Positions 40,345 to 51,597 of a stretch of 64,000 bases of DNA are shown in pieces. The DNA comes from Brevundimonas viscosa (GTDB lineage Bacteria > Pseudomonadota > Alphaproteobacteria > Caulobacterales > Caulobacteraceae). A model generated the notes under the pieces. The model ran no database searches, was not told where the DNA came from, and saw nothing but the letters and a program-made list of their open reading frames with translations. The stretch spans positions 558,001 through 622,000 of the forward strand of contig NZ_FOZV01000001.1 of NCBI RefSeq assembly GCF_900116065.1, written 5' to 3'. Each line of letters opens with the position of its first letter. The first letter of the stretch is position 1. The translations under genes were made by a program, and so were the position numbers.

Positions 40345-41199
40345 ATGGCCAAGCTGCTCAAGACCGCCCTCATCTACGACTTCGACGGGACCCTCGCCCG
40401 CGGCAACATGCAGGAGGTCAGCTTCATCCCCTCGGTCGGGATGGAGAAGGGCGCCTTCTGGGACGAGGCCGAGCGGCTGACGCGGGTCGCCGACGGCGAC
40501 GGCATCCTGATGTACATGCAGCTGATGCTGAGCCATGCGCGCGCCAACGGCTCGCCGATCACACGCGCCATGCTGCGCGAGCACGGCCATGACGTGAAGC
40601 TGTTCGACGGGCTGAAGTCCGACCTGACCGGCCCCGGCTGGTTCGACCGCATCGACGCCCTGGGCGCCAGGTATGGGCTGGAGATCGAGCACTACATCAT
40701 CTCGGCCGGGCTGGAGGAGATGATCGATGGCTGCCCGATCCGCGAGGCCTTCCGCCACGTGTTCGCGTCGAAGTTCGTCTATGACGACGAAGGCGTGGCG
40801 ATCTGGCCGGCGGTGGGGGTGAACTACACCACCAAGACCCAGTACCTGTTCCGCATCAACAAGGGCGTGCTGAACCATTACGAGCACGACAAGATCAACC
40901 GCTTCATCCCCGACGAGGTGCGGCCGGTGCCGTTCGAGCGGATGATCTTCCTCGGCGACGGCGACACCGACGTGCCGACCATGAAGATGATGCACACCAA
41001 GGGCGGCTTCTCGATCGCCGTCTACGACCCGCGCAACTCCGAGCGCGACCAGCAGAAGATCTACAGCCTGATCTCCGAGGACCGGGTCAACTTCGTCGCC
41101 GCGGCCGACTACCGCGAAGGCTCGGCGCTGGACCTGATCGTCAAGGGCCTGATCGGCCGCATCGCCATCAACGCCGGGACCATGCCGGAAGGCGTCTGA
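40345..41199 (+). CDS. HAD-superfamily phosphatase-like hydrolase
   Basis: 284 aa. The nucleophile motif DFDGT is at 12-16 (Asp 12, acid/base Asp 14). IISAGLEEMI supplies the motif II Ser/Thr region, and IFLGDGDTDVPTM supplies the motif IV acidic residues. A large cap insert lies between. Probably a cytoplasmic phosphatase; substrate unknown. It follows divL by 88 bp on the same strand and may be cotranscribed. The convergent PilZ gene ends 3 bp away. Confidence 0.85.
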   Translation: MAKLLKTALIYDFDGTLARGNMQEVSFIPSVGMEKGAFWDEAERLTRVADGDGILMYMQLMLSHARANGSPITRAMLREHGHDVKLFDGLKSDLTGPGWFDRIDALGARYGLEIEHYIISAGLEEMIDGCPIREAFRHVFASKFVYDDEGVAIWPAVGVNYTTKTQYLFRINKGVLNHYEHDKINRFIPDEVRPVPFERMIFLGDGDTDVPTMKMMHTKGGFSIAVYDPRNSERDQQKIYSLISEDRVNFVAAADYREGSALDLIVKGLIGRIAINAGTMPEGV

Positions 41200-41202
41200 G
41201 TC

Positions 41203-41525
41203 CTACCGGCCGCCGGCGCGGAGGAACGCGGCCCGGGCCGCCGCGAGGCGGGAGGGAACGAGACCGCGCAGGGAGGCCTGGCCGCGACGCTTGAGGCCGG
41301 CCTCCTGACCCTTGCTCCACGCGACGTCAGCCTCGATGACCACGCCCTGGGCGAGGTCGATCAGCTGGACGGTCGGCGGCAGGGCGAGCTTGCGGTCGAG
41401 GCGGACGCGCAGGCCCGAGGCGGAGGCGTCGACGATCCGGCAGGGCAGCTCCAGACCCGGGGCGACCACGACGCCGCGTACCGCGGCGGGCGTGCGGGGT
41501 TCGAAGCGGCGATCGGAGGGCTGAC

Positions 41526-41529
<4 letters not shown>
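41203..41529 (-). CDS. PilZ-domain protein
   Basis: 108 aa, a single PilZ domain. The N-terminal DRRFEPRTPAAVRG supplies the RxxxR c-di-GMP arginines and DASASGLRVRL supplies the D/NxSxxG motif, so it should bind cyclic di-GMP. Target unknown. Its ATG overlaps the stop of the upstream kinase (ATGA), placing it last in the sdh gene train. Confidence 0.83.
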
Positions 41530-43442
<1,913 letters not shown>

Positions 43443-43445
43443 GGA

Positions 43446-43844
43446 TCAGGCTTCTGTCGGTCGGCGGTCAAGGTCGTCGGGCAGGGCGTGGGCGGCGGCC
43501 ATCCACGGGAGACGGCTGCGCACCCAGATCTGCTCGACCGGAGGCGCGGCCTCCGGATCGTCGAGGCTGGCGGTGGTGAGGTCGATGCGGTCGCCGTAGG
43601 CGGCGTCCTTGAAGGTGATCTGCGTCCCGCAGCGGCCGCAGAAGGTGCGCACGGCGTGGTCCGACGAGGCGTAGGTCGCCGGCTCCCCGGTGAGGCGCAG
43701 GGCGCTTTCGCGGACGGTGAACCAAGCCACGGCCGGCGCGCCGGTGGTCCGGCGGCACAGCTCGCAATGGCAGAGGGCGCGCTCGAACGGCGCGTCGGCC
43801 GTCTCGTAGCGCACGCTCCCGCAATGGCAGCCGCCGGTCAGCAC
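43446..43844 (-). CDS. GFA-family (CENP-V/Gfa) zinc protein
   Basis: 132 aa. Zinc-binding Cys sets are CHCGS near 6-8, ALCHCELCRR near 24-29, and FCGRCG near 68-71, the Gfa/CENP-V fold. The founding member was linked to glutathione-formaldehyde adduct formation, but most members are uncharacterised. The gene sits between sdhA and sdhB with 1-bp and 3-bp gaps, so it is part of the transcript; a link to succinate dehydrogenase is not known. Confidence 0.87.
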   Translation of the reverse strand: MLTGGCHCGSVRYETADAPFERALCHCELCRRTTGAPAVAWFTVRESALRLTGEPATYASSDHAVRTFCGRCGTQITFKDAAYGDRIDLTTASLDDPEAAPPVEQIWVRSRLPWMAAAHALPDDLDRRPTEA

Positions 43845-43845
43845 G

Positions 43846-45630
43846 TCAGTACACCCGCGCCTTGGGCTCGATGTACGAGACCTCGTCCGACATGGTGTAG
43901 TTGTGCACCGGCCGGTAGTCGATGCGCACCGTCTCGCCGGGGACCTTCCAGGCGAGGGTGTGCTTCATCCAGTTGACGTCGTCGCGGTCGGGGAAGTCCT
44001 CGCGGGCGTGGGCGCCGCGCGACTCGGTGCGGTTCAGCGCCCCCTCGATGGTGACCATCGCCTGCGCGATCAGGTTGTCGTACTCGAGCGTCTCGACGAG
44101 GTCGGTGTTCCAGATCAGGCCGCGGTCGGTGGTCTTGATGTCGGCGCCCGCGGCGTCGATGGCGCGCAGCTTCTGCACGCCTTCCTCCAGCGTCCGCCCG
44201 GTGCGGAACACGGCGGCGTCCGACTGCATGGCGCGCTGCATCTCGACGCGCAGCTTCGCCGTCGGCGTCGAGCCGTTCGCATGGCGGAAGCGGTCGAGGC
44301 GGGCGAGGTGGGCGTCGGTCGCCGAGGCGGGGGCGTCCGGCACGGCCGAGGCCTTGTCGACGATCTCGCCCGTGCGCAGGCCGGCGGCGCGGCCGAACAC
44401 CACCAGGTCGGTGAGCGAGTTGGAGCCCAGGCGGTTGGCGCCGTGCACCGACACGCAGGCCGCCTCGCCGACGGCCATCAGGCCGGGGACGACGGCGTCG
44501 GGGTCGCCGTCGCGCAGGGTCAGCACCTCGCCGTGATAGTTCGTGGGGATGCCGCCCATGTTGTAGTGCACGGTCGGCAGCACCGGGATCGGGGCCTTGG
44601 TCACGTCGACGCCGGCGAAGATCTTGGCCGACTCCGAGATGCCCGGCAGCCGCTCGTGCAGGATGGCCGGGTCGAGGTGGTCGAGGTGCAGGAAGATGTG
44701 GTCCTTGTTCGGACCCACGCCGCGACCCTCGCGGATCTCGATCGTCATGGAGCGGCTGACCATGTCGCGCGGCGCGAGGTCCTTCACGGTCGGCGCATAG
44801 CGCTCCATGAAGCGCTCGCCTTCCGAATTGGTCAGGTAGCCGCCCTCGCCGCGGGCGCCCTCGGTGATCAGGCAGCCGGCGCCGTAGATGCCGGTCGGGT
44901 GGAACTGCACGAACTCCATGTCCTGCAGCGGCAGGCCGGCGCGCAGCACCATGGCGTTGCCGTCGCCGGTGCAGGTGTGGGCGGAGGTGGCCGAGAAATA
45001 GGCGCGGCCGTAGCCGCCGGTGGCCAGGATGACCAGCTTGGCGCGGAAACGGTGCAGGGTGCCGTCGTCCAGCTTGAGCGCGGTCAGGCCGGTGCAGACG
45101 CCGTCCTGCATGATCAGGTCGAGGCCGAAATATTCGACGAAGAACTCGACCTCGCGGCGCACCGACTGGCCGTACAGGGTGTGCAGGATGGCGTGGCCGG
45201 TACGGTCGGCGGCGGCGCAGGTGCGCTGCACCGGGCCCTCGCCGAAGTTGCGGGTCATGCCGCCGAAGGCGCGCTGGTAGATGCGGCCGTCCTCGGTGCG
45301 GCTGAACGGCACGCCCCAGTGCTCGAGCTCGTAGACGGCCTTGGGGGCGTTGCGGACGAGGTATTCGATGGCGTCCTGGTCGCCGAGCCAGTCCGACCCC
45401 TTGACGGTGTCGTACATGTGCCACTGCCAGGAGTCCTCGCCCATGTTGCCGAGCGAGGCGGAGATGCCGCCCTGGGCCGCGACGGTGTGCGAGCGGGTCG
45501 GGAAGACCTTGGTGACGCAGGCGACCTTCAGCCCCTGCTGGGCGGCGCCGAGGGCGGCGCGCAGGCCGGAGCCGCCGGCTCCGAGCACGACGACGTCATA
45601 GGCGTGATCGACGAATTCGTAGGCGGCCAA
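43846..45630 (-). CDS. sdhA: Succinate dehydrogenase flavoprotein subunit
   Basis: Oxidises succinate to fumarate on the inner-membrane face. 594 aa. FAD motif [12 protein letters not shown] at 17-28; the covalent FAD His is in [12 protein letters not shown] near 46-48. [21 protein letters not shown] carries substrate-binding residues, and [10 protein letters not shown] is the late FAD block. Ends KARVY, typical. Part of sdhC-sdhD-sdhA-GFA-sdhB. Confidence 0.98.
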   Translation of the reverse strand: MAAYEFVDHAYDVVVLGAGGSGLRAALGAAQQGLKVACVTKVFPTRSHTVAAQGGISASLGNMGEDSWQWHMYDTVKGSDWLGDQDAIEYLVRNAPKAVYELEHWGVPFSRTEDGRIYQRAFGGMTRNFGEGPVQRTCAAADRTGHAILHTLYGQSVRREVEFFVEYFGLDLIMQDGVCTGLTALKLDDGTLHRFRAKLVILATGGYGRAYFSATSAHTCTGDGNAMVLRAGLPLQDMEFVQFHPTGIYGAGCLITEGARGEGGYLTNSEGERFMERYAPTVKDLAPRDMVSRSMTIEIREGRGVGPNKDHIFLHLDHLDPAILHERLPGISESAKIFAGVDVTKAPIPVLPTVHYNMGGIPTNYHGEVLTLRDGDPDAVVPGLMAVGEAACVSVHGANRLGSNSLTDLVVFGRAAGLRTGEIVDKASAVPDAPASATDAHLARLDRFRHANGSTPTAKLRVEMQRAMQSDAAVFRTGRTLEEGVQKLRAIDAAGADIKTTDRGLIWNTDLVETLEYDNLIAQAMVTIEGALNRTESRGAHAREDFPDRDDVNWMKHTLAWKVPGETVRIDYRPVHNYTMSDEVSYIEPKARVY

Positions 45631-45633
45631 AGA

Positions 45634-46038
45634 TCAGGCTCCGAGACCGGCCGGGAGCGGGGCCGAGCCCAGCGCCAGGCGCACGATGAAGAAGACGCCG
45701 GCCGCGGCCAGCAGGAGGCAGAGGGCGCCGATGAGGCCGAGCAGGGCGGTGCGCGACGACGGCTTGTGGATGTAGTCGTCGACGATGACCTTCAGGCCCA
45801 TGTTCATGTGCCAGACGGAGATCAGCAGGGTGATCGCCAGCAGCGTGGCGTTGATGGGCGAGCGGAACCAGCCGAGCGCGCCGTCGTAGCCGGCGCCCGA
45901 CAGGGCCCAGGCGCTCCACAGGCCCCACAAGGCCAGCGGGATCAACACGAGAGAAGACAGGCGCTCGGCCTTCCACTCACCGGCGCCTTCGCGCTCGGAG
46001 ACCTTGACGTGTTTCACGTAACGGGCGGGCTTGCTCAC
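45634..46038 (-). CDS. sdhD: Succinate dehydrogenase membrane anchor subunit
   Basis: 134 aa with three membrane helices. The HMNMGLKVIVDDYI segment contains the His and Asp-Tyr positioned near haem b and the quinone pocket. It starts at GTG 46038, which overlaps the sdhC stop as GTGA. The frame can be extended upstream, but that would lie within sdhC. Confidence 0.92.
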   Translation of the reverse strand: MSKPARYVKHVKVSEREGAGEWKAERLSSLVLIPLALWGLWSAWALSGAGYDGALGWFRSPINATLLAITLLISVWHMNMGLKVIVDDYIHKPSSRTALLGLIGALCLLLAAAGVFFIVRLALGSAPLPAGLGA

Positions 46039-46508
46039 AGGACCACCTTCCCGGTCGCGAACAGGACGATCCAGAAGCCGACGGCGATGACCCCGGCCGC
46101 GACGAGGCTGACGACGGTCAGGCTGTTGGCCGCCTTCGGGGTGAGGCCCGAGCCGGCGTCCCATACCAGGTGCCGGATGCCGGCCGTCAGGTGATAGGCG
46201 GCGGCAAGGGTGATCCCGAACCAGATCAGCAGGCCCAGCGGCGAGCCCATGATCGACGCGAACCAGGCATAGGCGTCCGGTCCGAAGGCCGCGGCGGCCA
46301 GCCAGGCGCCGATAAACACCGTGCCGACCGAGAGCGCCCCGGCGGCGAAGCGGTTGAGGATCGAGCCCCACATGGTGATGTGGAAGCGCCAGATCTGAAG
46401 ATGGGGCGACAGGGGCCGTACGCGGCCGTTGGGCTGACGCACGAAACGGCCGCTCTGGTCGGTCGTCGGATCGTTGGAGGCGTCGCCCGGGAGGGGAGAG
46501 CTCGACAT
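46035..46508 (-). CDS. sdhC: Succinate dehydrogenase cytochrome b556 subunit
   Basis: 157 aa, first gene of the operon. It has RPLSPHLQIWRFHITMWGSILNR, the SdhC signature, then three transmembrane helices. The haem-ligand region YHLTAGIRHLVWDAG is near the end of helix 2. ATG 46508 was chosen; an ATG six codons earlier exists. About 25 extra polar N-terminal residues precede the signature. The overlap with sdhD is 4 bases. Confidence 0.95.
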   Translation of the reverse strand: MSSSPLPGDASNDPTTDQSGRFVRQPNGRVRPLSPHLQIWRFHITMWGSILNRFAAGALSVGTVFIGAWLAAAAFGPDAYAWFASIMGSPLGLLIWFGITLAAAYHLTAGIRHLVWDAGSGLTPKAANSLTVVSLVAAGVIAVGFWIVLFATGKVVL

Positions 46509-46714
46509 GATGCGAATGGTTCTCAAAAACCCGAGCGAAATCAGCCGCCCGCTATCGGTGCACTGGCTTTAGTCAGCGCGAGGCAGGGGGTCAACGCGGC
46601 CAAGGCGTCGCGGCCCTGTCGCGGGGATGGGACAATCATCGCGCCCCGCAGCCGGGTTCCGCGCCGGGCCGGCGGCGCTTGCCGTCAGGCCGGAATGACG
46701 GCAGCCTCGCTCTC

Positions 46715-47263
46715 ATGTCGGGGATCATCGCAGCCGCCGTGGCGGTCCTGCTGCAACAGGCGGGGCCGCATCCGTCCACCCAGGCGCTCTACGAGCCGCC
46801 GGCGATCCGGCCGTTCGAGCCGCCGTCCGATTTCGGACGCGAGGTCGCGGAAGGCGACGGCGCGGGCGAAGCGCAACGCCGGCCGCTGGAGGCGCCGGTC
46901 ACCGTCGACTCCTATGTGCGCTCCTACGAGGCGAGTCCGGCCGACGCCGAGGTCGCCTACGACCAGGGCGTGGCCTCCGCCGAGATCCGCGCGGACCAGG
47001 CGGCGGGGCCGCTGGACGGCTACTGGCGGGTCATGGATGAGGACGGAGCCGTGCTCTTCGATCTGGTGCTGAGCGATGCCGGAGCACGGATCGAGGGCGG
47101 CTGGCGAGGACCGGACGGCGCCGGCGCCGCAGAGGCCGTGGACGGGAGCCTGCGCCTGGAAGGCCTTGGGACCGCCAGGCTGGAGCGCGCGGGCGAGACC
47201 TGGCGTGCTCGGCTCCGCGCCGACGGGCGTACGCGGACGGTGACGCTCACCCGCCTCCGCTGA
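46715..47263 (+). CDS. Exported hypothetical protein
   Basis: Not recognised. 182 aa with a short signal-like hydrophobic N-terminus (about 1-17), a Pro-rich linker, and a C-terminal beta-rich part (GYWRVMDEDGAVLFDLVLSD, then ARLERAGETWRARLR) resembling small lipocalin-like or beta-sandwich domains. ATG 46715 follows the start of the signal; the upstream codon is in non-coding sequence. It is divergent from sdhC, and its 3' end overlaps the convergent HIT gene by 17 bp. Confidence 0.6.
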   Translation: MSGIIAAAVAVLLQQAGPHPSTQALYEPPAIRPFEPPSDFGREVAEGDGAGEAQRRPLEAPVTVDSYVRSYEASPADAEVAYDQGVASAEIRADQAAGPLDGYWRVMDEDGAVLFDLVLSDAGARIEGGWRGPDGAGAAEAVDGSLRLEGLGTARLERAGETWRARLRADGRTRTVTLTRLR

Positions 47264-47672
47264 GCCGCAGGCCCGACAGGATTCGCTGCAGGGTCGGCGC
47301 GTCCCAGGGTGTTGCGCCCCCCCGGCCCCAGACCGGATCCGGCCACAGGCCGTCGTCATGCCGGCGACCCACGACGTGGACGTGCAACTGCGGCGTAACG
47401 TTGCCAAGGGCGGCGACGTTGAGCTTCTCGACCGGCCGGCCGGTCAACTCGCCGATGGCGCGGACCTGCTGTCCGGCGCTTGCGACCTCCTCGATCAGCG
47501 CCGCCCGGCCCGCAGGGTCCAGATCTTCCAGTTCGTGCAGCCCCGCGTGGCGCGGGATGAGGATCAGCCACGGGAAGCGCGCATCGTCCTGGACGCGTAC
47601 ATGGCAGAGGGGCCAATCAACTGCGGCGACGGACCCGGACCCGAACGCCGGGTTGACGTGAAAAGCATACAT
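47247..47672 (-). CDS. HIT-domain protein (QxHxH variant)
   Basis: 141 aa. FPWLILIPRHAGLHELEDL and LNVAALGNVTPQLHVHVVGR define the histidine-triad fold. The triad reads Q-L-H-V-H, with Gln in place of the first His; the nucleophilic middle His is kept. It should hydrolyse nucleotidyl phosphoesters or AMP-linked adducts. ATG 47672 was chosen over much longer upstream frames that overlap the SIMPL gene. Confidence 0.85.
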   Translation of the reverse strand: MYAFHVNPAFGSGSVAAVDWPLCHVRVQDDARFPWLILIPRHAGLHELEDLDPAGRAALIEEVASAGQQVRAIGELTGRPVEKLNVAALGNVTPQLHVHVVGRRHDDGLWPDPVWGRGGATPWDAPTLQRILSGLRLSGGG

Positions 47673-47713
47673 CGCCTTCCGGTTGCGTGATCGGACCACC
47701 GCCGTCAACCCCA

Positions 47714-48589
47714 TCAATTCAGGGCGTAAACCACGCAGGCCTGGTCGGTGAGCTCGCGCAGCGGCGGTTGCAGGGCGAGGCGGGCCGACTCGATCTGCTG
47801 TTCGGTCGGCGCGGCGGCTCCCCGGGCCATGACAGGCGCCGGCGGCGGGGGCGGCGGCGGGACGAAGGCCGGGGCGTAGTCCACGTCGGTGGCGAGGCCG
47901 CTCGATCCATAGGCGGGCCAGCCGGCCAGCACGTCGGTTTCGCAGGCCCGTCCGGTCGGGTCGATCACGCGCACCGCGCCGAGGCCGGCGCCGGCGTTCG
48001 AGGCCGCCTCGCGCGCCCGGCGGGCGGCGTCGCGCACGGCTTCGCCCTGGAGCCAGGTCTTCACGGCGTTGTCGGGCTCGAGGTTGAAGGAGACCTGGCC
48101 GATCGAGGTCGGCTGCGACGCCACGACCGTGGCGTAGACGCGCTCGAGCACGCGCATGTCCCGGACCGTGATGCTGACCGAAGCGTCGGCCTGGTAGCGC
48201 TCGATGCGGTCGGCGCGAACGTTGTCGCGAAGCACGCCGTTCTCGTCCCGATACTGGTCGTAGAGAGGGCGGGTGGTGACAGTGGTCTCCACCCGGACCG
48301 CGTCGACCCCGTAGGCGCCGAGCGCCTGGCTGAGGGCGCGGATCTGGTCGGCCGCCTTCGCCGAGGCGTCGGCGGCGCTGCGGTCGATGGACTGGAACGA
48401 CGCCCCGAAGGCCGCGCGGTTGGCGGCGACCTGGGTGCGCACGTGGCCGATCGACGCGATCACCGGATCCCGCATCCACCAGGGGGCGGGGACGTAGCGC
48501 TCTCCGATGGTGGCCGGCGGAGTCTGCGCCACGGCCAGGGCCGGCGCGGCGGCGGCGGCGACGAGAACGGCAGCGAGTAGATGACGCAT
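47714..48589 (-). CDS. Exported SIMPL-domain (DUF541) protein
   Basis: 291 aa. A signal peptide ends at about 22 (LAVAQ). The SIMPL domain (about 40-220) has ALGAYGVDAVRVETT, a YQADASVSITVRD strand and AVRDAARRAREAASNAGAGLG. A Pro-rich linker of seven prolines and a short helical tail follow. Function is unclear; family members are periplasmic, and E. coli YggE affects oxidative stress. ATG 48589 follows GGAG. It is divergent from ahpC, with a shared upstream region. Confidence 0.8.
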   Translation of the reverse strand: MRHLLAAVLVAAAAAPALAVAQTPPATIGERYVPAPWWMRDPVIASIGHVRTQVAANRAAFGASFQSIDRSAADASAKAADQIRALSQALGAYGVDAVRVETTVTTRPLYDQYRDENGVLRDNVRADRIERYQADASVSITVRDMRVLERVYATVVASQPTSIGQVSFNLEPDNAVKTWLQGEAVRDAARRAREAASNAGAGLGAVRVIDPTGRACETDVLAGWPAYGSSGLATDVDYAPAFVPPPPPPPAPVMARGAAAPTEQQIESARLALQPPLRELTDQACVVYALN

Positions 48590-48665
48590 CGTGGAGCTCC
48601 CTCTTCGTTGCGCCACCGTGGCCGTGCCGCGCGCGCTCGTAAAGGCCCGGCGGGATGATCGTCAG

Positions 48666-48702
48666 ACGCTGTCAGCCTATGATGATCATAAGAACTATCT
48701 AT
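48666..48702 (+). promoter_or_regulatory. OxyR-type site before ahpC
   Basis: CTAT (48677), ATAA (48688) and CTAT (48699) are separated by exactly 7 bases each, matching three of the four quarter-sites in the OxyR pattern ATAG-N7-CTAT-N7-ATAG-N7-CTAT; ATAA differs by one base. The first quarter is lost. It lies about 120 bp before the ahpC start in an AT-rich patch. Confidence 0.55.
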
Positions 48703-48822
48703 GGACAAATCGCCTTTGGTATCATTGACTTTGTGCACTGCACGAGCCATTTCGCGGTCGCGGCGCCGCTCCCCCGGCGCTCCACGGATTTCCATTCAGA
48801 CAATCGTTCGAGGAGAACAGCC

Positions 48823-49377
48823 ATGCTGAGCGTCGGTCAGAAACTGCCTGAGTTCAAGATCATCGGCGTGAAGCCGGGCTTCAACAGCCACGAGGAAAAC
48901 GGCGTCTCGGCCTTCGAGCCGGTCACCGAGAAGAGCTTCGAGGGCAAGTGGAAGGTCATCTTCTTCTACCCGAAGGACTTCACCTTCGTGTGCCCGACCG
49001 AGATCGCGGAATTCGCCAAGCTCGGGAAGGACTTCGAGGACCGCGACACCGTGGTGCTCGGCGGCTCGACCGACAACGAGTTCACCAAGCTGGCCTGGCG
49101 GCGTGATCACGCCGACCTCGACAAGCTGCCGATCTGGCAGTTCGCCGACAACGGCGGCAAGCTGGCCCGCGCCCTCGGCGTCCTCGACGAGGAAGAGGGC
49201 GTCGCCCTGCGCGCCACCTTCGTGGTCGACCCGCACAACGTCATCCAGCACGTCTACGTCACCAACCTGAACGTCGGCCGCGCGCCGGCGGACACCCTGC
49301 GTGTCGTCGACGCCCTGCAGACCGACGAGCTGTGCGCCTGCAACCGCCCGGTGGGCGGCGAGACCCTGGCGGCGTAA
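48823..49377 (+). CDS. ahpC: Alkyl hydroperoxide reductase, peroxiredoxin subunit
   Basis: Reduces peroxides via a Cys pair. 184 aa. Peroxidatic Cys 57 in FTFVCPTE; resolving cysteines in ELCACNRP (171 and 173). It is of the AhpC type that pairs with AhpD, which indeed follows. ATG 48823 has AGGAG 8 bases upstream; earlier in-frame codons fall in the promoter. Probably induced by OxyR via the site at 48666. Confidence 0.96.
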   Translation: MLSVGQKLPEFKIIGVKPGFNSHEENGVSAFEPVTEKSFEGKWKVIFFYPKDFTFVCPTEIAEFAKLGKDFEDRDTVVLGGSTDNEFTKLAWRRDHADLDKLPIWQFADNGGKLARALGVLDEEEGVALRATFVVDPHNVIQHVYVTNLNVGRAPADTLRVVDALQTDELCACNRPVGGETLAA

Positions 49378-49400
49378 CAGTAGCGCCAAGGTCCTCACTG

Positions 49401-49434
49401 ACAGGCGGCGGCGAGAGTCGCCGCCTGTTTTGTA
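49401..49434 (+). terminator. Hairpin between ahpC and ahpD
   Basis: ACAGGCGGC pairs with GCCGCCTGT and is followed by TTTTG. It starts 24 bp after the ahpC stop and stands before ahpD on the same strand, so it may partly terminate and lower ahpD relative to ahpC. Confidence 0.7.
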
Positions 49435-49503
49435 TCTGGAGTGCGCCGACGCCCGGCTCGCGGAGCCACGCGGCATGAGCGCACGTGCTTTGAAGGATTC
49501 CCC

Positions 49504-50037
49504 ATGTCGATCGACGCCCTGCGCGACCTTCTTCCGGCCTACGCCAAGGACATCTCGCTGAACCTGTCCTCGCTGGCCAACGAGACGGTGCTCAACGACC
49601 AGCAGAAGTGGGGCTGCTTCCTCGCCTCCGCCCACGCCATCGGGATCGCGCCGGTCGTGAAGGCCGTCGAGGCGCAGGCCGCCACGGTGCTGACGCCCGA
49701 GGCGATGACCGCGGCCAAGGCCGCGGCCGCCATCATGGGCATGAACAACATCTACTACCGCTCGCTGCACCTGATGAAGAACCAGGAGTACACGACCCTG
49801 CCGGCGCGGCTGCGCATGAACGTGCTGGCCAATCCGGGCGTGACGAAGATGGACTTCGAGCTGTGGTCGACGGCGGTGTCGGCGATCAACGGCTGCGGCG
49901 CCTGCATGGACGCCCACGAGGGCGAGCTGCGCAAGCACGGCGTGGCCAACACCCAGGTGCAGGCGGCGCTGCGCATCGCGTCGGTGGTTCACGCCGCCAG
50001 CCGGATCATCGCTTCGGAGGCGGCGCTGGCGGGCTGA
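49504..50037 (+). CDS. ahpD: Alkyl hydroperoxide reductase AhpD
   Basis: Regenerates AhpC; a carboxymuconolactone-decarboxylase-fold protein of 177 aa. The redox pair is Cys 131 and Cys 134 in [11 protein letters not shown], with Glu and His nearby forming the proton relay. The start [11 protein letters not shown] is typical. An in-frame upstream extension is rejected because it enters the terminator region. It shares the peroxide function of ahpC but may be expressed at a lower level. Confidence 0.96.
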   Translation: MSIDALRDLLPAYAKDISLNLSSLANETVLNDQQKWGCFLASAHAIGIAPVVKAVEAQAATVLTPEAMTAAKAAAAIMGMNNIYYRSLHLMKNQEYTTLPARLRMNVLANPGVTKMDFELWSTAVSAINGCGACMDAHEGELRKHGVANTQVQAALRIASVVHAASRIIASEAALAG

Positions 50038-50039
50038 CC

Positions 50040-50558
50040 TCAGTTGCGGTCGAGGTAATCTGCGAGGCGGCCGAATTGTTCGGTCATGACGCCGTCGACG
50101 GGATCGGCCAGGGCGCCCGCGCCCGGCCCGGTCACGACGAAGGTCCACTTCAGCTGTCGGGCGCCGCCGCCGTCCGCTTCGGGCCAGGTCATGGTCAGGA
50201 CGGCGTCGGCGCCGATGCCCTGTAGCGGACCGAACGGCGCGTCGAAGCGGACCATCCGCTGCCCGGGCCAGACCAGCACCGCCTCGCCGTGCTTCACCCC
50301 GCCGCCCGGAAGCGTCTCGCACCAGCATCCGCCGGGGCGCAGGTCGACGCTGATGTTCGAGGCGGCGCCGGAGTAGGTGTGCGCGTCGCTCCACCAGTCG
50401 GCGGGGCGGCCGATCGCCTCGAGAACCCCTTCGGGCGAGGCCGCGACGGTGCGCTCGTAGGTCAGGGTGAAGCTGTCGGCGGTGCGGCTGGCGATCTCGG
50501 CCGAGACCGGGCCGGCGGTCAGCAGCAGCGAGGCGGCGGCGAGCGCAAATGGTTTCAT
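50040..50558 (-). CDS. Exported SRPBCC/START-like protein
   Basis: 172 aa. A signal peptide (about 1-20) precedes an SRPBCC fold: SFTLTYERTVAASPEGVLEAIG at the start, WWSDAHTYSGAASNISVDLRPGG next, and a long C-terminal helix. This fold binds hydrophobic ligands. Its end lies 2 bp from that of ahpD, convergently. A dedicated ligand cannot be inferred. Confidence 0.78.
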   Translation of the reverse strand: MKPFALAAASLLLTAGPVSAEIASRTADSFTLTYERTVAASPEGVLEAIGRPADWWSDAHTYSGAASNISVDLRPGGCWCETLPGGGVKHGEAVLVWPGQRMVRFDAPFGPLQGIGADAVLTMTWPEADGGGARQLKWTFVVTGPGAGALADPVDGVMTEQFGRLADYLDRN

Positions 50559-50617
50559 AAGGGCGACCTCCAGCGACTATCCGGGACCCTCGGCCGGCCT
50601 CGCGTCAAGCGCGTCGT

Positions 50618-51469
50618 TCAGGCCGCCGCGAACGTCAGGGGCTCGCCCCAGAACTGGCTGACCAGTTCCGACTGCGGGCCCGGCCGGCCGGTGGTCAGGA
50701 AGTCGCGCCGGCCGGAGCCGCCCAGCTCGTATTCCGGGTGCCGTTCGAAGTAGCGGTCCAGCGCATCCGCCACGGCGGCCGGCTGATGGATGATCGGCGT
50801 GCCCGGCGGCAGGGCGGCGGCGAAGACGTCGGCGACGATCTCGTAGTGGGTGCAGCCGAGGATGGCCTTGTCCGGATGGCGTCCGATGCGGCGACGCAGG
50901 GCGTCGACGTGGTCCTGCACCACGACCCGCAGCTCCTCGGCCGGCGCGCCCAGTTCGATCAACCCGGCCAGGCCGGGGCAGGCTTCGGAGAAGACGGCCA
51001 GGTCCTCACGCCGCTTGTCGATCTCGATCTCGTAGACCCGGCTCATGGCCGTGGCCGCGGTGCAGAAGACGCCGATGACGTCGATCGCCTCCACCTTCTC
51101 GCCATGGCGTTCGGCCTCGTAGGACCACGGCAGGCCGGTGGCCGCCTCGATGGTCGGGACGATGATGCCGAGGATGTTGACCGGCCGGCCGTAGCGCTCG
51201 CGCAGCGAGGGCGCCCAGGTCTGCTGCAGGCGGCGCAGGGCGATCGCGGAGGCGGTGTTGCAGGCCAGCACGATGACGCTGGCGCCGGCCTCGAACAGGC
51301 GTTCGCAGCCGGCCCGGGTCAGGTCGACGATCTCCTCGCCCGCGCGGCCGCCGTAGGGGGCGTTGGCCTGGTCGGCGAGGTAGACGAAGTCCCGCTCCGG
51401 AAAGCGGCGGGTCAGTTCGCGGTGGACCGTCAGCCCGCCCACGCCGGAGTCGAAAACGCCAATGGCCAT
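50618..51469 (-). CDS. murI: Glutamate racemase
   Basis: Makes D-glutamate for peptidoglycan. 283 aa. GVFDSGVGGLTV at 4-15 (Asp, Ser), the first catalytic Cys in LACNTASA, and the second in ILGCTHYE. The overall length fits. ATG 51469 is followed directly by the expected N-terminus. Upstream it is divergent from the M3 peptidase. Confidence 0.96.
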   Translation of the reverse strand: MAIGVFDSGVGGLTVHRELTRRFPERDFVYLADQANAPYGGRAGEEIVDLTRAGCERLFEAGASVIVLACNTASAIALRRLQQTWAPSLRERYGRPVNILGIIVPTIEAATGLPWSYEAERHGEKVEAIDVIGVFCTAATAMSRVYEIEIDKRREDLAVFSEACPGLAGLIELGAPAEELRVVVQDHVDALRRRIGRHPDKAILGCTHYEIVADVFAAALPPGTPIIHQPAAVADALDRYFERHPEYELGGSGRRDFLTTGRPGPQSELVSQFWGEPLTFAAA

Positions 51470-51597
51470 GGCGCGCGCTTTAGACGCACGACCGTCCGGC
51501 GTCCACCGGCGAAGATTACGGCCGGTTCAGGTGACAGTCAGGCGCCGGAGGGCATAGGGTCCGGCCACCGGAACGTTCGGCAGGCACGGAGCTTCAC

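Noticed and set aside
43903..46194. A 763-codon plus-strand frame opposite sdhA
   Set aside because: Antisense to succinate dehydrogenase; the composition is that of a GC-rich shadow frame.
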